Shown here in pieces: positions 53,343 through 62,646 of a stretch of 64,000 nt of DNA. The notes beneath the pieces are model-generated. The model saw only the letters and a list, made by a program, of their open reading frames with translations, made no database searches and was not told where the DNA came from. This DNA is from Spirochaetota bacterium (lineage in GTDB: Bacteria > Spirochaetota > UBA4802 > UBA5550), in assembly GCA_017999915.1 (NCBI GenBank), contig JAGNKX010000010.1, forward strand, positions 138,381 to 202,380. Reading direction: 5' to 3'. Each line of letters opens with the position of its first letter. Position 1 is the stretch's first letter. The position numbers were made by a program, and so were the translations under genes.

Positions 53343-53351
53343 GAAGGTGTT

Positions 53352-54179
53352 ATGGGAACGGTAAGCAAGGCCGAGAAGGCGGCATATAACGATGAGGTAA
53401 AGGACATCAAGCGCGAAGTGGAGCAGATAAAGAAATCTATCAACGAGGCCGCCGCGAAGAAGAAGAAGCATCCCAACATCGCCAATTACTATAACCTCGA
53501 GCTGGCGTCGCACGAAATGGACGCCATTGAGAACTTTATCAAGATGAACGACCTCTCCCTGGAGATGCTGAACCTCCGGAACAGCACCTTCCTGGAAAAT
53601 GCCCGCAAGGAGTTCTACAAGGTGCTCCAGTACCTGGAGGAGATCGTGGGGAACCAGGTCGATCGGTCCCTCAAGGAAAACGACGAATACCTGGCCACCA
53701 TCAAGGAGATAAATCCTCAGCAGATCCTCAACTTCGTTAAGCGCATGCACAGGATACTGGGCGAGCTGATCAGGAATTTCGGCCAGGACACCAAGTGGAA
53801 ATGGTCCTTCGTGGAATGGCAGGCCCGCGCCGCCGTTATCACCAAGAACATTACCAGTTTCTCGGATGTGGCCAGGCTCCGCGACCCGCGGACGCCTTTT
53901 TTCTACGACCGGCGCGACATGATGCTGCTGTGCAAGGATAGCCTCACGGAGGCTGCCAAACAGTTCCGGACCAAGTATGAGATGGCCGGGAAGGCCAGGG
54001 ACGACCTGAAGAGCTCCATCTCGTACCTTGCGGCCCTGCGCAAGATTCATGTTCTCTTCGGCGAGGATGTCGAAGCCACCAAGCTCAAGAATATCATCGA
54101 CGCAGCCAAGATGGCCCTCGAAGCTGACGATAAAGCAAAAGATAAAGATAAAAAAGAAAAAGAACAAAAAGGAAAATAG
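53352..54179 (+). CDS. Charged helical protein of unknown function
   Basis: The 275-aa protein is largely helical, with a coiled-coil-like segment near the N-terminus (EVKDIKREVEQIKKSINEAAAKKKK, about 15-40) and a Lys/Asp-only tail (DDKAKDKDKKEKEQKGK). No hydrophobic segment is seen, so it should be cytoplasmic. A central block (WKWSFVEWQARAAVI, about 155-170) is rich in Trp. I recognise no family. GAAGG lies six bases before ATG 53352. It lies between the Pro-rich peptide and the CIRCE-controlled hrcA operon. Whether it relates to heat shock is unknown. Confidence 0.6.
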   Translation: MGTVSKAEKAAYNDEVKDIKREVEQIKKSINEAAAKKKKHPNIANYYNLELASHEMDAIENFIKMNDLSLEMLNLRNSTFLENARKEFYKVLQYLEEIVGNQVDRSLKENDEYLATIKEINPQQILNFVKRMHRILGELIRNFGQDTKWKWSFVEWQARAAVITKNITSFSDVARLRDPRTPFFYDRRDMMLLCKDSLTEAAKQFRTKYEMAGKARDDLKSSISYLAALRKIHVLFGEDVEATKLKNIIDAAKMALEADDKAKDKDKKEKEQKGK

Positions 54180-54191
54180 TGACTTTTTGGC

Positions 54192-54220
54192 TTGACTATA
54201 TGCCTTTTTTTTATTAATAT
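54192..54220 (+). promoter_or_regulatory. Sigma70-type promoter of the hrcA operon
   Basis: TTGACT (54192-54197) and TAATAT (54215-54220) with a 17-base spacer; the CIRCE palindrome begins immediately after the -10. Confidence 0.8.
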
Positions 54221-54221
54221 G

Positions 54222-54254
54222 CTATTAGCACTCATTAGTGGAGAGTGCTAATAG
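54222..54254 (+). promoter_or_regulatory. CIRCE operator
   Basis: TTAGCACTC-N9-GAGTGCTAA is an exact match to the CIRCE consensus (54225-54251); the arms extend to 12 bp each (54222-54233 and 54243-54254). HrcA, encoded just downstream, binds CIRCE to repress chaperone genes at normal temperature. Confidence 0.97.
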
Positions 54255-54267
54255 ATTGGTGATTACT

Positions 54268-55326
54268 ATGTCCCAAGGTACAACAAAAGAAAGGTCCCTG
54301 GAAGAAAGAGAAGCCTCGATTTTGCAGGCCATCGTGTATGAATATATAACCAAGGGAAAGCCCGTTGGCTCCCGCTCATTCGTGCATAAATACTCGCTGG
54401 CCGTTTCCCCGGCCACGATGCGGAACATCATGTATGACCTGGAGGGCCTGGAATATCTCAAGCAGCCCCATACGTCCGCCGGAAGGATCCCCACCGACAA
54501 GGGGTACCGGTTTTACGTTGATTCGCTTCTCGATTCCTATGAGTTTTCCATGAAGGACCGCGAGATATCGGTCAAGGAAGAGGCGATCAAGCGGGAAGTT
54601 CAGCTCGACAAGATCTATTCCGTGATCACCAAAATGCTCTCCACCGAATCGCGCTACGCCGCGGTGATGCTGACGCCGCGCTTCGATTTCACGGTGGTGA
54701 AGCGGGTGGTCCTGATCCCCATGGACAACAACGAGATCCTGTTCATCCTGATCACCAGGACCGGCGTGGTGCTCACCAAGAAGGTGCTGATCTCGTCCAA
54801 CGTAACGCAGGATGACCTGTACAGCTTTTCCAAGTACCTGACCGGCCAGCTCTGCGGCTACGCCATCAACGAGATCAGGGACGGCATCTTCGAGCGGCTG
54901 CGGAAGGAGAAGGAGTCCGGCGTCAACAAGGACATGGCCCTCGACATCGCGCAGCTCGCGGTCGCGGAAAGCGAGGAGCCGCGCCTTCACATAGACGGCA
55001 TCGAGAATCTCCTGAAGATACCGGAAATGGTAGAGGAGGAACGACTCCACAGCCTGCTGAGCATCATAGAGCAGAATGACATCCTCCGCCGCATCCTCTC
55101 GCGCACGCTGGAGAGCGAGGGAATAAGCACCCTCATCGGCGAAGAGATCGAGGAGGAGCACGTCAGGGGCTGCAGCATGGTTTCCACGTCGTACAAGATC
55201 GGCAACAAGCTGGTGGGAGCCGTGGGAGTGCTGGGACCCACGAGGATGGATTACGAAAAGATCGTGCCCCTGGTGGATTACACCGGCAGGGTCGTGACGG
55301 AATTGCTGACGAAAATGTCGAAATGA
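54268..55326 (+). CDS. hrcA: Heat-inducible transcription repressor HrcA
   Basis: HrcA represses class I heat-shock genes through CIRCE and is itself kept active by GroE. The winged-helix N-terminus (LEEREASILQAIVYEYITKG, then SRSFVHKYSLAVSPATMRNIMYDLEGL) and C-terminal GAVGVLGPTRMDYEKIVPLVDYT are typical. ATG 54268 gives 352 aa. A GTG at 54238 in the same frame lies inside the CIRCE and would add ten residues, so it is rejected. It heads hrcA-grpE-dnaK-dnaJ. Confidence 0.96.
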   Translation: MSQGTTKERSLEEREASILQAIVYEYITKGKPVGSRSFVHKYSLAVSPATMRNIMYDLEGLEYLKQPHTSAGRIPTDKGYRFYVDSLLDSYEFSMKDREISVKEEAIKREVQLDKIYSVITKMLSTESRYAAVMLTPRFDFTVVKRVVLIPMDNNEILFILITRTGVVLTKKVLISSNVTQDDLYSFSKYLTGQLCGYAINEIRDGIFERLRKEKESGVNKDMALDIAQLAVAESEEPRLHIDGIENLLKIPEMVEEERLHSLLSIIEQNDILRRILSRTLESEGISTLIGEEIEEEHVRGCSMVSTSYKIGNKLVGAVGVLGPTRMDYEKIVPLVDYTGRVVTELLTKMSK

Positions 55327-55462
55327 CATCGCGGGGATCGGCGCTGGAGACTCCGCCGCTTTCCCTTGATATGAATGGCGAACAACGCACACGCAACGGT
55401 ATCGCGCTCCGCCGACGGAGCACGGTGCAGTTTCATGTGTTGCATATATAGAACCGGGGTAG

Positions 55463-56182
55463 ATGATGGATAAGCACAAGGAACATCACAAAGCTAAAGA
55501 GAAAGAGGTCCACGAGGCGGCCTTGAAGAAAGGTTTTGATTCTTCGGACGAGGATCTCGAAAAGAAAATGCAGGATGAAAAGGCCGCCGAGGAGCGGAGG
55601 AAGAATTTTCGCAGGGACGCGGACCGCATCGCCGACGAGGAGCGGTGCAACGCCATCAAGGAGAACCAGAAGCTCGTGAGCGACATGGAAAACCTCAAGG
55701 ACGTCATGCTCAGGCGCCAGGCCGATTTCGAGAATTACAAGAAGCGCATGGCCAGGCAGCAGGGAGAGTCCCGCAAGATGGCGATCAAGGATTTTTCCAA
55801 TGATATCATGGAGATCAACGACGACCTGCTCCGTGCCATCGATGCGTCGGAAAGCATGTCCAGGGACGCGTCGTCCGAAGAGGCGCACAAATCCTTCGTC
55901 GAGGGCGTGTCGATGATCTCCCGCCGCATCGAGGAGGCCATGAAGAAGTACGGCGTCGTCGAGATCGAGGCCCTGAACCAGGAATTCGATCCGAACTTCC
56001 ACGAGGCAGTCGAGATCGACATGAGCGACGGCGTCGCCGTCGATACGGTCACGAAGGTGTACCAGAAGGGATTCCGCATCGACGACATGGTGGTGCGCAG
56101 CTCGAAGGTACGCGTGACAAAGCCGATGAAGGCGGCTCCTCCCGCGGAGGCGGATACCGACGACGGCGGGACAGTACAGTAA
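55463..56182 (+). CDS. grpE: Nucleotide-exchange factor GrpE
   Basis: GrpE releases ADP from DnaK. The 239-aa protein has a long Lys/Glu-rich coiled N-terminal region (about 1-85) and the conserved core with LMRRQADFENYKKRM-like sequence (LRRQADFENYKKRMA), VEIEALNQEFDPNFHEAV and VTKVYQKGFRIDDMVVRSSKVRV. Two ATGs (55463, 55466) are in line. The 136-base gap after hrcA holds a small stem (GCTCCG/CGGAGC). The acidic C-terminal tail is longer than in E. coli. Confidence 0.95.
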   Translation: MMDKHKEHHKAKEKEVHEAALKKGFDSSDEDLEKKMQDEKAAEERRKNFRRDADRIADEERCNAIKENQKLVSDMENLKDVMLRRQADFENYKKRMARQQGESRKMAIKDFSNDIMEINDDLLRAIDASESMSRDASSEEAHKSFVEGVSMISRRIEEAMKKYGVVEIEALNQEFDPNFHEAVEIDMSDGVAVDTVTKVYQKGFRIDDMVVRSSKVRVTKPMKAAPPAEADTDDGGTVQ

Positions 56183-56254
56183 TGATCAGGGCGCGGCAGC
56201 GCCTATATATTGTCGAAACGAAACTATAGATAACTAACGTGAAGGAGAATTGCA

Positions 56255-58195
56255 ATGAGTAAGATAATAGGGATAGACCTGGGAACGACCAATTCATGCG
56301 TATCCGTGATGATTGGCGGCGAGCCGGTGGTCATTCAGAATTCCGAGGGCCAGCGCACGACGCCGTCCATCGTGGCCTTTACCGACAAGGGCGAGCGCCT
56401 GGTCGGGCAGGTGGCGAAGAACCAGATCATTACCAATCCCGAGAACACCGTCCGCTCCATCAAGCGGTTCATGGGGCGGCGCTTCGGCGAAGTGGGGAAC
56501 GAGATGAAGATGGTTTCCTACAAGGTGATCGACGACGGGCGCGAGGGCGTCCGCGTGAAGACCATCGCCGGCGAGTTCTCTCCCCAGGAGATATCCGCCC
56601 GGGTGCTGCAGAAGATGAAGCAGACCGCCGAGGACTATCTCGGCGAGAAGGTGACCCGCGCCGTCATCACGGTGCCGGCCTATTTCAACGACGCACAGCG
56701 CCAGGCGACCAAGGACGCCGGGAGGATCGCCGGCCTCGAGGTGGAGCGGATCATCAACGAGCCCACGGCCGCGGCCCTCGCCTACGGCCTTGACAAGGCG
56801 AAGCGCAACGAGAAGATAGCGGTGTACGACCTGGGAGGCGGCACCTTCGACGTATCTATCCTGGAGCTGGGAGACGGCGTCTTCGAGGTGAAGTCGACCA
56901 ACGGCAACACCCACCTGGGCGGCGACGATTTCGACCAGCGGATCATGGAATGGCTGATGCTCGAGTTCAAGAAGCAGACCGGCATCGACGTGTCCGGCGA
57001 CAAGATGGCCCTGCAGCGACTCAAAGAGGCGGCGGAGAAGGCCAAGATCGAGCTTTCAAGCAAGTCCCAGACCGAGATCAACATCCCCTTCCTCACCGCG
57101 GACCAGTCGGGCGCCAAGCACCTGGTGATGACCCTGTCGCGGTCGAAGCTGGAGCAGCTCATCGAGGACCTGATCGACTCGACCAAGAATCCCTGCATGA
57201 GCGCCCTCGAGGACGCTGGCATGACCGCCGGCGATATCGACGAGGTCATCCTGGTCGGCGGCTCCACGCGGATGCCGGCGGTGCAGGAGCTGGTGAAGCG
57301 GATCTTCGCCAAGGAGCCCCACAAGGGCGTGAACCCGGACGAGGTCGTGGCGGTGGGCGCGGCCATCCAGGGCGGCGTTCTCACCGGCGATGTCCATGAC
57401 GTGCTCCTCCTCGACGTCACCCCGCTCTCCCTCGGCATCGAGACCCTGGGCGGCGTGATGACCAAGCTGATCGAGCGGAACACCACCATCCCGACCAAGA
57501 AGAGCCAGATCTTCTCCACGGCCTCGGACAGCCAGCCGGCGGTTTCCATCCACGTGCTCCAGGGCGAGCGCGAGCTGGCGGCGCAGAACCGTACCCTGGG
57601 CAGGTTCGACCTGGTGGGCATACCGCCGGCGCCGCGGGGGGTTCCCCAGATAGAGGTAACCTTCGACATCGACGCCAATGGCATCGTCCACGTTTCGGCC
57701 AAGGACCTGGGCACCGGCAAGGAGCAGAAGATACGGATCGAATCCTCCAGCGGCCTCAACGAGGACGAGATCAAGAAGATGGTGCGGGAAGCCGAAGAGC
57801 ATTCAAGCGAGGACAAGAAGGTCCGGGAGCTCATCGAGGCGAGGAACGAGGGCGATTCCTTCATCTATTCGCTGGAAAAGCTTCTCAAGGAGAACGCGGA
57901 CAAGGTGGAGCCGTCGGAAAAGAGCCAGATCGAGTCGGAGATGGCGGCCCTGAGAACGGCAATGGAATCGGACAACGTGGCTGCCATCAAGGAGGCCAAG
58001 GGCAGGCTGGAGCAGGCCTCCCATAAGTTTGCGGAGCGGATGTACCAGCAGCACGCGCAGCAGTACGCCGGCCAGCAGCAGCAACAGCCCGGCGGCGACC
58101 AGGGCGGCGGGCCCGGTCCCGATTCCAAGGGAGGCAGCAGCGGCGAAAAGGTATATGACGCCGATTACGAAGTGGTGGATGACGACAAGAAGTGA
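56255..58195 (+). CDS. dnaK: Chaperone DnaK (Hsp70)
   Basis: DnaK binds unfolded proteins in an ATP-controlled cycle. The 646-aa sequence has [33 protein letters not shown], the interdomain linker region [16 protein letters not shown] and a Gly/Gln-rich tail ([12 protein letters not shown]) ending [17 protein letters not shown] site precedes ATG 56255. The gene is in the CIRCE-controlled operon, and a separate strong promoter lies after it for dnaJ. Confidence 0.98.
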   Translation: MSKIIGIDLGTTNSCVSVMIGGEPVVIQNSEGQRTTPSIVAFTDKGERLVGQVAKNQIITNPENTVRSIKRFMGRRFGEVGNEMKMVSYKVIDDGREGVRVKTIAGEFSPQEISARVLQKMKQTAEDYLGEKVTRAVITVPAYFNDAQRQATKDAGRIAGLEVERIINEPTAAALAYGLDKAKRNEKIAVYDLGGGTFDVSILELGDGVFEVKSTNGNTHLGGDDFDQRIMEWLMLEFKKQTGIDVSGDKMALQRLKEAAEKAKIELSSKSQTEINIPFLTADQSGAKHLVMTLSRSKLEQLIEDLIDSTKNPCMSALEDAGMTAGDIDEVILVGGSTRMPAVQELVKRIFAKEPHKGVNPDEVVAVGAAIQGGVLTGDVHDVLLLDVTPLSLGIETLGGVMTKLIERNTTIPTKKSQIFSTASDSQPAVSIHVLQGERELAAQNRTLGRFDLVGIPPAPRGVPQIEVTFDIDANGIVHVSAKDLGTGKEQKIRIESSSGLNEDEIKKMVREAEEHSSEDKKVRELIEARNEGDSFIYSLEKLLKENADKVEPSEKSQIESEMAALRTAMESDNVAAIKEAKGRLEQASHKFAERMYQQHAQQYAGQQQQQPGGDQGGGPGPDSKGGSSGEKVYDADYEVVDDDKK

Positions 58196-58222
58196 TCGTC
58201 TCGGGCATTTTGCGCGGCGATA

Positions 58223-58251
58223 TTGACAATGGATCAAATATTGTGTATATT
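58223..58251 (+). promoter_or_regulatory. Strong promoter between dnaK and dnaJ
   Basis: TTGACA (58223-58228) and TATATT (58246-58251) with an exact 17-base spacer. ACAAT-N9-ATTGT spans -35 to -10 as an inverted repeat. The start would be near 58258, giving a leader of about 120 bases to dnaJ. Confidence 0.7.
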
Positions 58252-58302
58252 TATTGGATTAATGGCCTGATGAAAAATAATACCGATTGTTATCGGCACT
58301 GG

Positions 58303-58330
58303 GGCGATACAGCGACGTATCGCCGTTTTT
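58303..58330 (+). terminator. Hairpin-T-run in the dnaJ leader
   Basis: GGCGATAC (58303-58310) pairs with GTATCGCC (58317-58324), loop six, then GTTTTT. It resembles an intrinsic terminator and lies between the dnaJ promoter and the dnaJ start, so it could attenuate dnaJ or end dnaK transcripts. Confidence 0.6.
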
Positions 58331-58380
58331 CCGGGCCTCAATCCGAAAAACTGATAAATACATTCTAAGGGAAACCTCAC

Positions 58381-59487
58381 GTGGCTAAGCGGGATTATTA
58401 CGAAGTTCTCGGCGTTTCAAAAACTGCTTCGGAGCAGGACATAAAGCAGGCCTATCGAAAGCTTGCCCTCAAATATCATCCTGACCGGAACAAGGGAGAC
58501 AAGGAGTCGGAAGAAAAGTTCAAGGAAGCCACGGAGGCCTACGAAGTGCTGCGCGACCCGAAGAAGCGGGCATCCTACGACAAGTTCGGCCATGAGGGCG
58601 TGTCCGGCTTTGAGGGATTCGGCCGCGGGGCCTATTCCGATTTTTCGGACATTTTCGGCGATTTCGATTTCGGCGATATATTCGAGGGATTTTTCGGGTC
58701 CGCCTTCGGGGCCCGGGGCAGGACCAAGCGTGGCCGCCGCGGCTCCGATATCCAGTATGATCTTTCCATCACGCTGGAAGAGGCGGCCACCGGCAAGGAG
58801 ATACAGATAAAGATCCCGCGCAACGAGTCGTGCGAGACCTGCCAGGGCACCGGCTCCAAGGCCGGCACCAAGCCAACCGTGTGCCCCGTCTGCAACGGCT
58901 CGGGACAGATCAGGCAGACCCAGGGGTTCTTCTCCATCACCCAGGCCTGCTACAAGTGCAAGGGAGAGGGGAAGATCATATCGTCGCCCTGCTCCTCCTG
59001 CGGCGGCTCGGGCCTGAAGATGCACAAGAGGACCATCACCGTGAAGATACCGGCGGGCGTTGAATCAGGCTCCCGCCTGAAGATAACCGGCGAGGGAGAG
59101 CAGGGCCCCAACGGCGGAACCAGGGGCGATCTCTACGTGGTCATACACGTGCAGAACCACCCGCTCTTCGAGCGCCACGGCAATGATATCATCTCGGTCG
59201 TCGACGTGTCCTTTCCCATGATGTGCCTGGGAGGGGAGATCGAGGTGCCCACCATCAACGGCAGCGTGGCCAAGATGAAGATACCGCCGGGCACGGAGAA
59301 CGGCCAGATCTTCAGGCTCAAGGGGAACGGCATCCCCTACCTCGGGTCCTACGGCCGGGGCGACCAGCTCGTGAAGATCAACATCAGGGTGCCCAAGAAG
59401 CTGTCACCGCGCCAGAAGGAGCTTTTAAAAGAGTTCTCCACCCTGGACGGCGAAGAGGTGGGCCACGGCGGAAAAGAGTTTTATTGA
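58381..59487 (+). CDS. dnaJ: Chaperone DnaJ (Hsp40)
   Basis: DnaJ delivers substrates to DnaK and stimulates its ATPase. The start is GTG 58381 after AAGGGAAA; homologues begin [11 protein letters not shown]. The J domain has the HPD motif (YHPDRN), then a Gly/Phe region and four Cys-rich repeats ([32 protein letters not shown]), and the C-terminal substrate-binding domain. 368 aa is typical. It has its own promoter with a hairpin leader and a probable terminator 20 bases after the stop. Confidence 0.98.
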   Translation: MAKRDYYEVLGVSKTASEQDIKQAYRKLALKYHPDRNKGDKESEEKFKEATEAYEVLRDPKKRASYDKFGHEGVSGFEGFGRGAYSDFSDIFGDFDFGDIFEGFFGSAFGARGRTKRGRRGSDIQYDLSITLEEAATGKEIQIKIPRNESCETCQGTGSKAGTKPTVCPVCNGSGQIRQTQGFFSITQACYKCKGEGKIISSPCSSCGGSGLKMHKRTITVKIPAGVESGSRLKITGEGEQGPNGGTRGDLYVVIHVQNHPLFERHGNDIISVVDVSFPMMCLGGEIEVPTINGSVAKMKIPPGTENGQIFRLKGNGIPYLGSYGRGDQLVKINIRVPKKLSPRQKELLKEFSTLDGEEVGHGGKEFY

Positions 59488-59508
59488 TACTAGAGACTGT
59501 CTGAAGGC

Positions 59509-59528
59509 AAGTATCACTGATACTTTTT
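59509..59528 (+). terminator. Probable terminator of dnaJ
   Basis: AAGTATC-ACT-GATACTT followed by TTT, an AT-rich 7-bp stem with a T-run 22 bases after the dnaJ stop. Confidence 0.5.
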
Positions 59529-59718
59529 AACCCCTGCATCAGGCTTTTTACCCGTTTCTCTCTGCGTTTATGCCTCTTTTGGTCCGCGGCATGCAGTGAC
59601 CGTCTATATTCTCTGTCCTCATCGCCGCCCCATACGCCGGTTTCCAGGCAGTATTAATCTTGACGTTCCGGGGCGTTGCGATAACCCTGACCTCACAGAC
59701 CAGCCCAGGGAGAAAAGC

Positions 59719-60018
59719 ATGTTGCCAATAGTTGATTACGGCGGGATCGCCATCGTTATCCCGAAAGTCGCAGCGGTGGGTAATATCATTGAAGACAGCG
59801 GAAAATACGGGTTCGAGGTGTACCTTTCCGGCATGAACGAGCCCCTCATCATAGGATTTGAAACCTCGAAGGAGGCCTCCGAGTCACGGAGCGAGCTGAT
59901 CGCCATCATCGCCCAGTTCCACTATGCCCGTGAGCTGGGCCCGGATTATGACATCGACGAGCTTGCCGAGGAAGACATACAGGACGCGGACGATTCAGAG
60001 GAGACGGAGAAGCACTGA
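59719..60018 (+). CDS. Small acidic protein upstream of tyrS
   Basis: ATG 59719 with AGGGAG seven bases upstream gives 99 aa. The sequence ([44 protein letters not shown]) is a small alpha/beta-like domain and the tail is very acidic (DDSEETEKH). No family is recognised. Its stop overlaps the tyrS start (TGATG, one base shared), so the two are translationally coupled. A conserved partner of tyrS or a chance neighbour cannot be told apart here. Confidence 0.65.
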   Translation: MLPIVDYGGIAIVIPKVAAVGNIIEDSGKYGFEVYLSGMNEPLIIGFETSKEASESRSELIAIIAQFHYARELGPDYDIDELAEEDIQDADDSEETEKH

Positions 60019-61232
60019 TGATACGGAACGACAAAGAACTGCTGATGCGGGGCACCGAGGAGATTCTGCCCCTTGACGAATTCGAGAAGAAGCTTGAGCG
60101 CTCCGAACGGGAGAACAGACCCCTGATAGTCAAGGCGGGCTTTGACCCGACGGCCCCCGACATACACCTGGGCCACGCGGTGTTGCTGCGCAAGATGAGG
60201 CACTTCCAGGACATGGGCCACACCGTGGTGTTCCTCATCGGGGATTTCACCGGCATGATCGGCGACCCCTCCGGAAGGTCCGTGACGCGCAAGCCCCTCA
60301 CGCGCGAGCAGGTCCTGGAAAACGCCGAGACCTACAAGCGCCAGGTCTTCAAGATACTGGACAGGGAGAAGACGAAGGTGGTGTTCAACTCCGAGTGGTG
60401 CGCCTCCATGACCTTCAACGACGTGCTGACCCTCACCGCCAAGTACAACGTGGCGCGGATGCTCGAGCGCGATGATTTCGACAAGCGCTACAAGGGCGGG
60501 GTCCCCATCACCATCCTGGAGTTCATGTATCCCCTGGTGCAGGGGTACGATTCCGTGGTCCTGAAGGCCGACATCGAGCTGGGCGGCTCCGACCAGAAAT
60601 TCAACCTCCTGGTGGGGCGCGACCTCCAGCGCGAGTACGGCCAGGAGCCCCAGGTAATCATGACGGTGCCCCTCATGGTCGGGACCGACGGCGTCCAGAA
60701 GATGAGCAAGTCACTGCACAACTATATCGGCATCAACGAACCGCCGAAGGACATCTTCGGCAAGGTCATGTCCATATCGGACGACCTGATGTTCCTCTAC
60801 TACGAGCTCGTGACCGACGTTCCCCGGGCGGATATCGAGAAGTTCAAGGAAGGCGTCGCCAACGGTACCCTCCATCCCCGCACCGTGAAGGTGAACCTGG
60901 CGAAAAACATATGCGCCCAGTTCTATGACGAGGAAGCGGCGGAGCACGCCGCCGCCGAGTTCGACCGGGTCTTCGCCAACAAGGAGCTCCCCGACGAGGT
61001 GCCGGAATTCCGGGTTCCCGACGGCGAAAAAACCGACGGGAAGATATGGATCGTCAAGCTCATGGTCCTGGCCGGCACCGCCGCTTCAAACGGCGAGGCC
61101 CGCCGCCTCATCAAGGGAGGTGGCGTCTCCTTCGAAGGCGAGAAGATAGCCGCCGAGGATTTCGAGTTGGCCCTTCCGGCCGAGGGGATCCTCAAGGTGG
61201 GGAAGCGGAAATTCGTAAAGATTATCGGGTGA
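60018..61232 (+). CDS. tyrS: Tyrosyl-tRNA synthetase
   Basis: TyrS charges tRNA-Tyr. The 404-aa class I enzyme has the HIGH-type motif [23 protein letters not shown] (KMSKS), tyrosine pocket sequence [18 protein letters not shown], and an S4 RNA-binding domain at the C-terminus ([20 protein letters not shown]). The start overlaps the small acidic gene. Downstream is a perfect 48-bp palindrome and T-run that probably terminates the transcript. Confidence 0.97.
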   Translation: MIRNDKELLMRGTEEILPLDEFEKKLERSERENRPLIVKAGFDPTAPDIHLGHAVLLRKMRHFQDMGHTVVFLIGDFTGMIGDPSGRSVTRKPLTREQVLENAETYKRQVFKILDREKTKVVFNSEWCASMTFNDVLTLTAKYNVARMLERDDFDKRYKGGVPITILEFMYPLVQGYDSVVLKADIELGGSDQKFNLLVGRDLQREYGQEPQVIMTVPLMVGTDGVQKMSKSLHNYIGINEPPKDIFGKVMSISDDLMFLYYELVTDVPRADIEKFKEGVANGTLHPRTVKVNLAKNICAQFYDEEAAEHAAAEFDRVFANKELPDEVPEFRVPDGEKTDGKIWIVKLMVLAGTAASNGEARRLIKGGGVSFEGEKIAAEDFELALPAEGILKVGKRKFVKIIG

Positions 61233-61235
61233 TCT

Positions 61236-61300
61236 CGCGCCCCTGATAGGCGCACAAGCGCTTGTGCGCCTATCAGGGGCGCGCCCATCAATGGTTTTTT
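61236..61300 (+). terminator. Perfect 48-bp palindrome and T-run after tyrS
   Basis: 61236-61259 is the exact reverse complement of 61260-61283 with no loop between the arms; a further small CCAT/ATGG stem and six T (61295-61300) follow. It lies four bases after the tyrS stop and most simply acts as its terminator. Confidence 0.6.
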
Positions 61301-61303
61301 CTC

Positions 61304-61332
61304 TTGCTTTATATATACACCGAGAATAATAT
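61304..61332 (+). promoter_or_regulatory. Promoter of the ECF sigma gene
   Basis: TTGCTT (61304-61309) and TAATAT (61327-61332), spacer 17. It supports the start of the sigma gene at 61389 and not at 61332. Confidence 0.5.
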
Positions 61333-61388
61333 TGTCCGGTATATTTTTTAAAAAAAATTTATTAATTCGTAACCACCGCGAAAAAGTC

Positions 61389-61967
61389 ATGTCACAATCT
61401 GATAGTGAAGATATTCAAATAATTGACAGGGTCCTGGCCGGGGACGTTGACGCCTTTTCCGGCATAATAGAAAAGTACAAGGACAAGACCCTGAACTACG
61501 TCTACTCTCAGGTTAAGGATTATGATGAGGCCCTGGATATCTCCCAGGAGATATTTATCATGACAATGGAAGCGCTTCGCTCATTCAGGCGGGAATCGAA
61601 GTTTTCCACCTGGTTCTACAGCATAATGGTCAATTACTGCAAGAATTACCGGAAGAAGAACAGCCGGTATAACCTGGTTTCCATAAACAGCTCCCGGGGC
61701 GACGATGAATACGACCTTCAGCTGCCCGATGAGCGGGAAAACCCGGAGCAGGAAGTCATCCTGAACGATTCCCTCAGGATCGTCAGGGAAGAGATCGGCA
61801 TGCTCCCCGATGATTATCGCGAGATACTGGTGCTGCGCGATATCGAGGGATTGTCATATAACGAGATATCGGACATTCTGGGCATATCCCTGTCCAATGT
61901 GAAGGTACGGATCCACAGGGGCCGGGAATTTTTAAAGAACAGATTACTGGCAAGGGGATTGATATGA
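61389..61967 (+). CDS. ECF-type RNA polymerase sigma factor
   Basis: Start ATG 61389 gives 192 aa; the earlier frame start at 61332 lies in the promoter. Sigma-70 region 2 is clear (DVDAFSGIIEKYKDKTLNYVY, DYDEALDISQEIFIMTMEALRSFR, STWFYSIMVNYCKNYRKKN) and region 4 carries LPDDYREILVLRDIEGLSYNEISDILGIS with KVRIHRGREFLKNRL. Its stop overlaps the anti-sigma gene by four bases (ATGA), the classic arrangement for a sigma/anti-sigma switch in the membrane. The signal is unknown. Confidence 0.94.
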   Translation: MSQSDSEDIQIIDRVLAGDVDAFSGIIEKYKDKTLNYVYSQVKDYDEALDISQEIFIMTMEALRSFRRESKFSTWFYSIMVNYCKNYRKKNSRYNLVSINSSRGDDEYDLQLPDERENPEQEVILNDSLRIVREEIGMLPDDYREILVLRDIEGLSYNEISDILGISLSNVKVRIHRGREFLKNRLLARGLI

Positions 61968-62614
61968 GCGGCAATCATATTCCGTTTGATAAGCTGTCTG
62001 ACCTGTACGATGACGAGATGGATTCAAGGGAAGAGAAGGCGTCGCTTATGCGCCATCTCGAAAGCTGCAAGGCCTGCTCCCTTGAATACAAGCGGCTTGG
62101 TAAAACTCTCAAACTCTGCCGGGATGTCGCGGCCGTGCACTTCCCCCTGGAACAGATGTCGCGGGAGACGATAGCGAAGATCAAGTCTTCACGGAAAAAA
62201 AGGCAATTCCTGAAATCGATGCCGGCCATGGCCGCCTCCATCCTGGTCATCGCGGGCATCGGCCTTTTCAACGCCGGCATCATAGGCGTCCATGACAGCT
62301 CCGATATCGCGGCCGGCGTATCACGGCGCTCCTACAGCGAGTCCGAGAAGGTGATAGACATCATTCGCAGCCACAAGGCCGCCATCGCCCTGGTGACCGA
62401 CGAATACGTGGAAGGAACCGTTCCGGTCAATACGTTCAACGATCTCAGAAAGAGCCTTGGGTCGAGAAAGGTCGCCTACATGCTGGTGGAAGAGACCGGT
62501 AAGGACAACGGCGCCTCCTGGGGCGGCCCCATCGAGCAGGTGGGCCTGGAAGACGGGCCCATCGCCGTTGAAGGCACCGGCAAAAAATATGTCCGGTTCC
62601 GCGTATTCCGATAG
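61964..62614 (+). CDS. Membrane anti-sigma factor with zinc-finger motif
   Basis: The 216-aa protein has the HxxxCxxC motif of zinc-binding anti-sigma domains (LMRHLESCKACSLEY, about 27-41) near the N-terminus, one membrane helix (SMPAMAASILVIAGIGLFNAG, about 85-105) and an extracytoplasmic C-terminal part. It should hold the preceding ECF sigma factor and release it on an envelope signal. The outer part is of unknown fold. The ATGA overlap with the sigma gene supports the pairing. No other target or protease gene is near. Confidence 0.85.
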   Translation: MSGNHIPFDKLSDLYDDEMDSREEKASLMRHLESCKACSLEYKRLGKTLKLCRDVAAVHFPLEQMSRETIAKIKSSRKKRQFLKSMPAMAASILVIAGIGLFNAGIIGVHDSSDIAAGVSRRSYSESEKVIDIIRSHKAAIALVTDEYVEGTVPVNTFNDLRKSLGSRKVAYMLVEETGKDNGASWGGPIEQVGLEDGPIAVEGTGKKYVRFRVFR

Positions 62615-62646
62615 GCGTCTGACGCCGGACAATCCCATCGCGCCCC

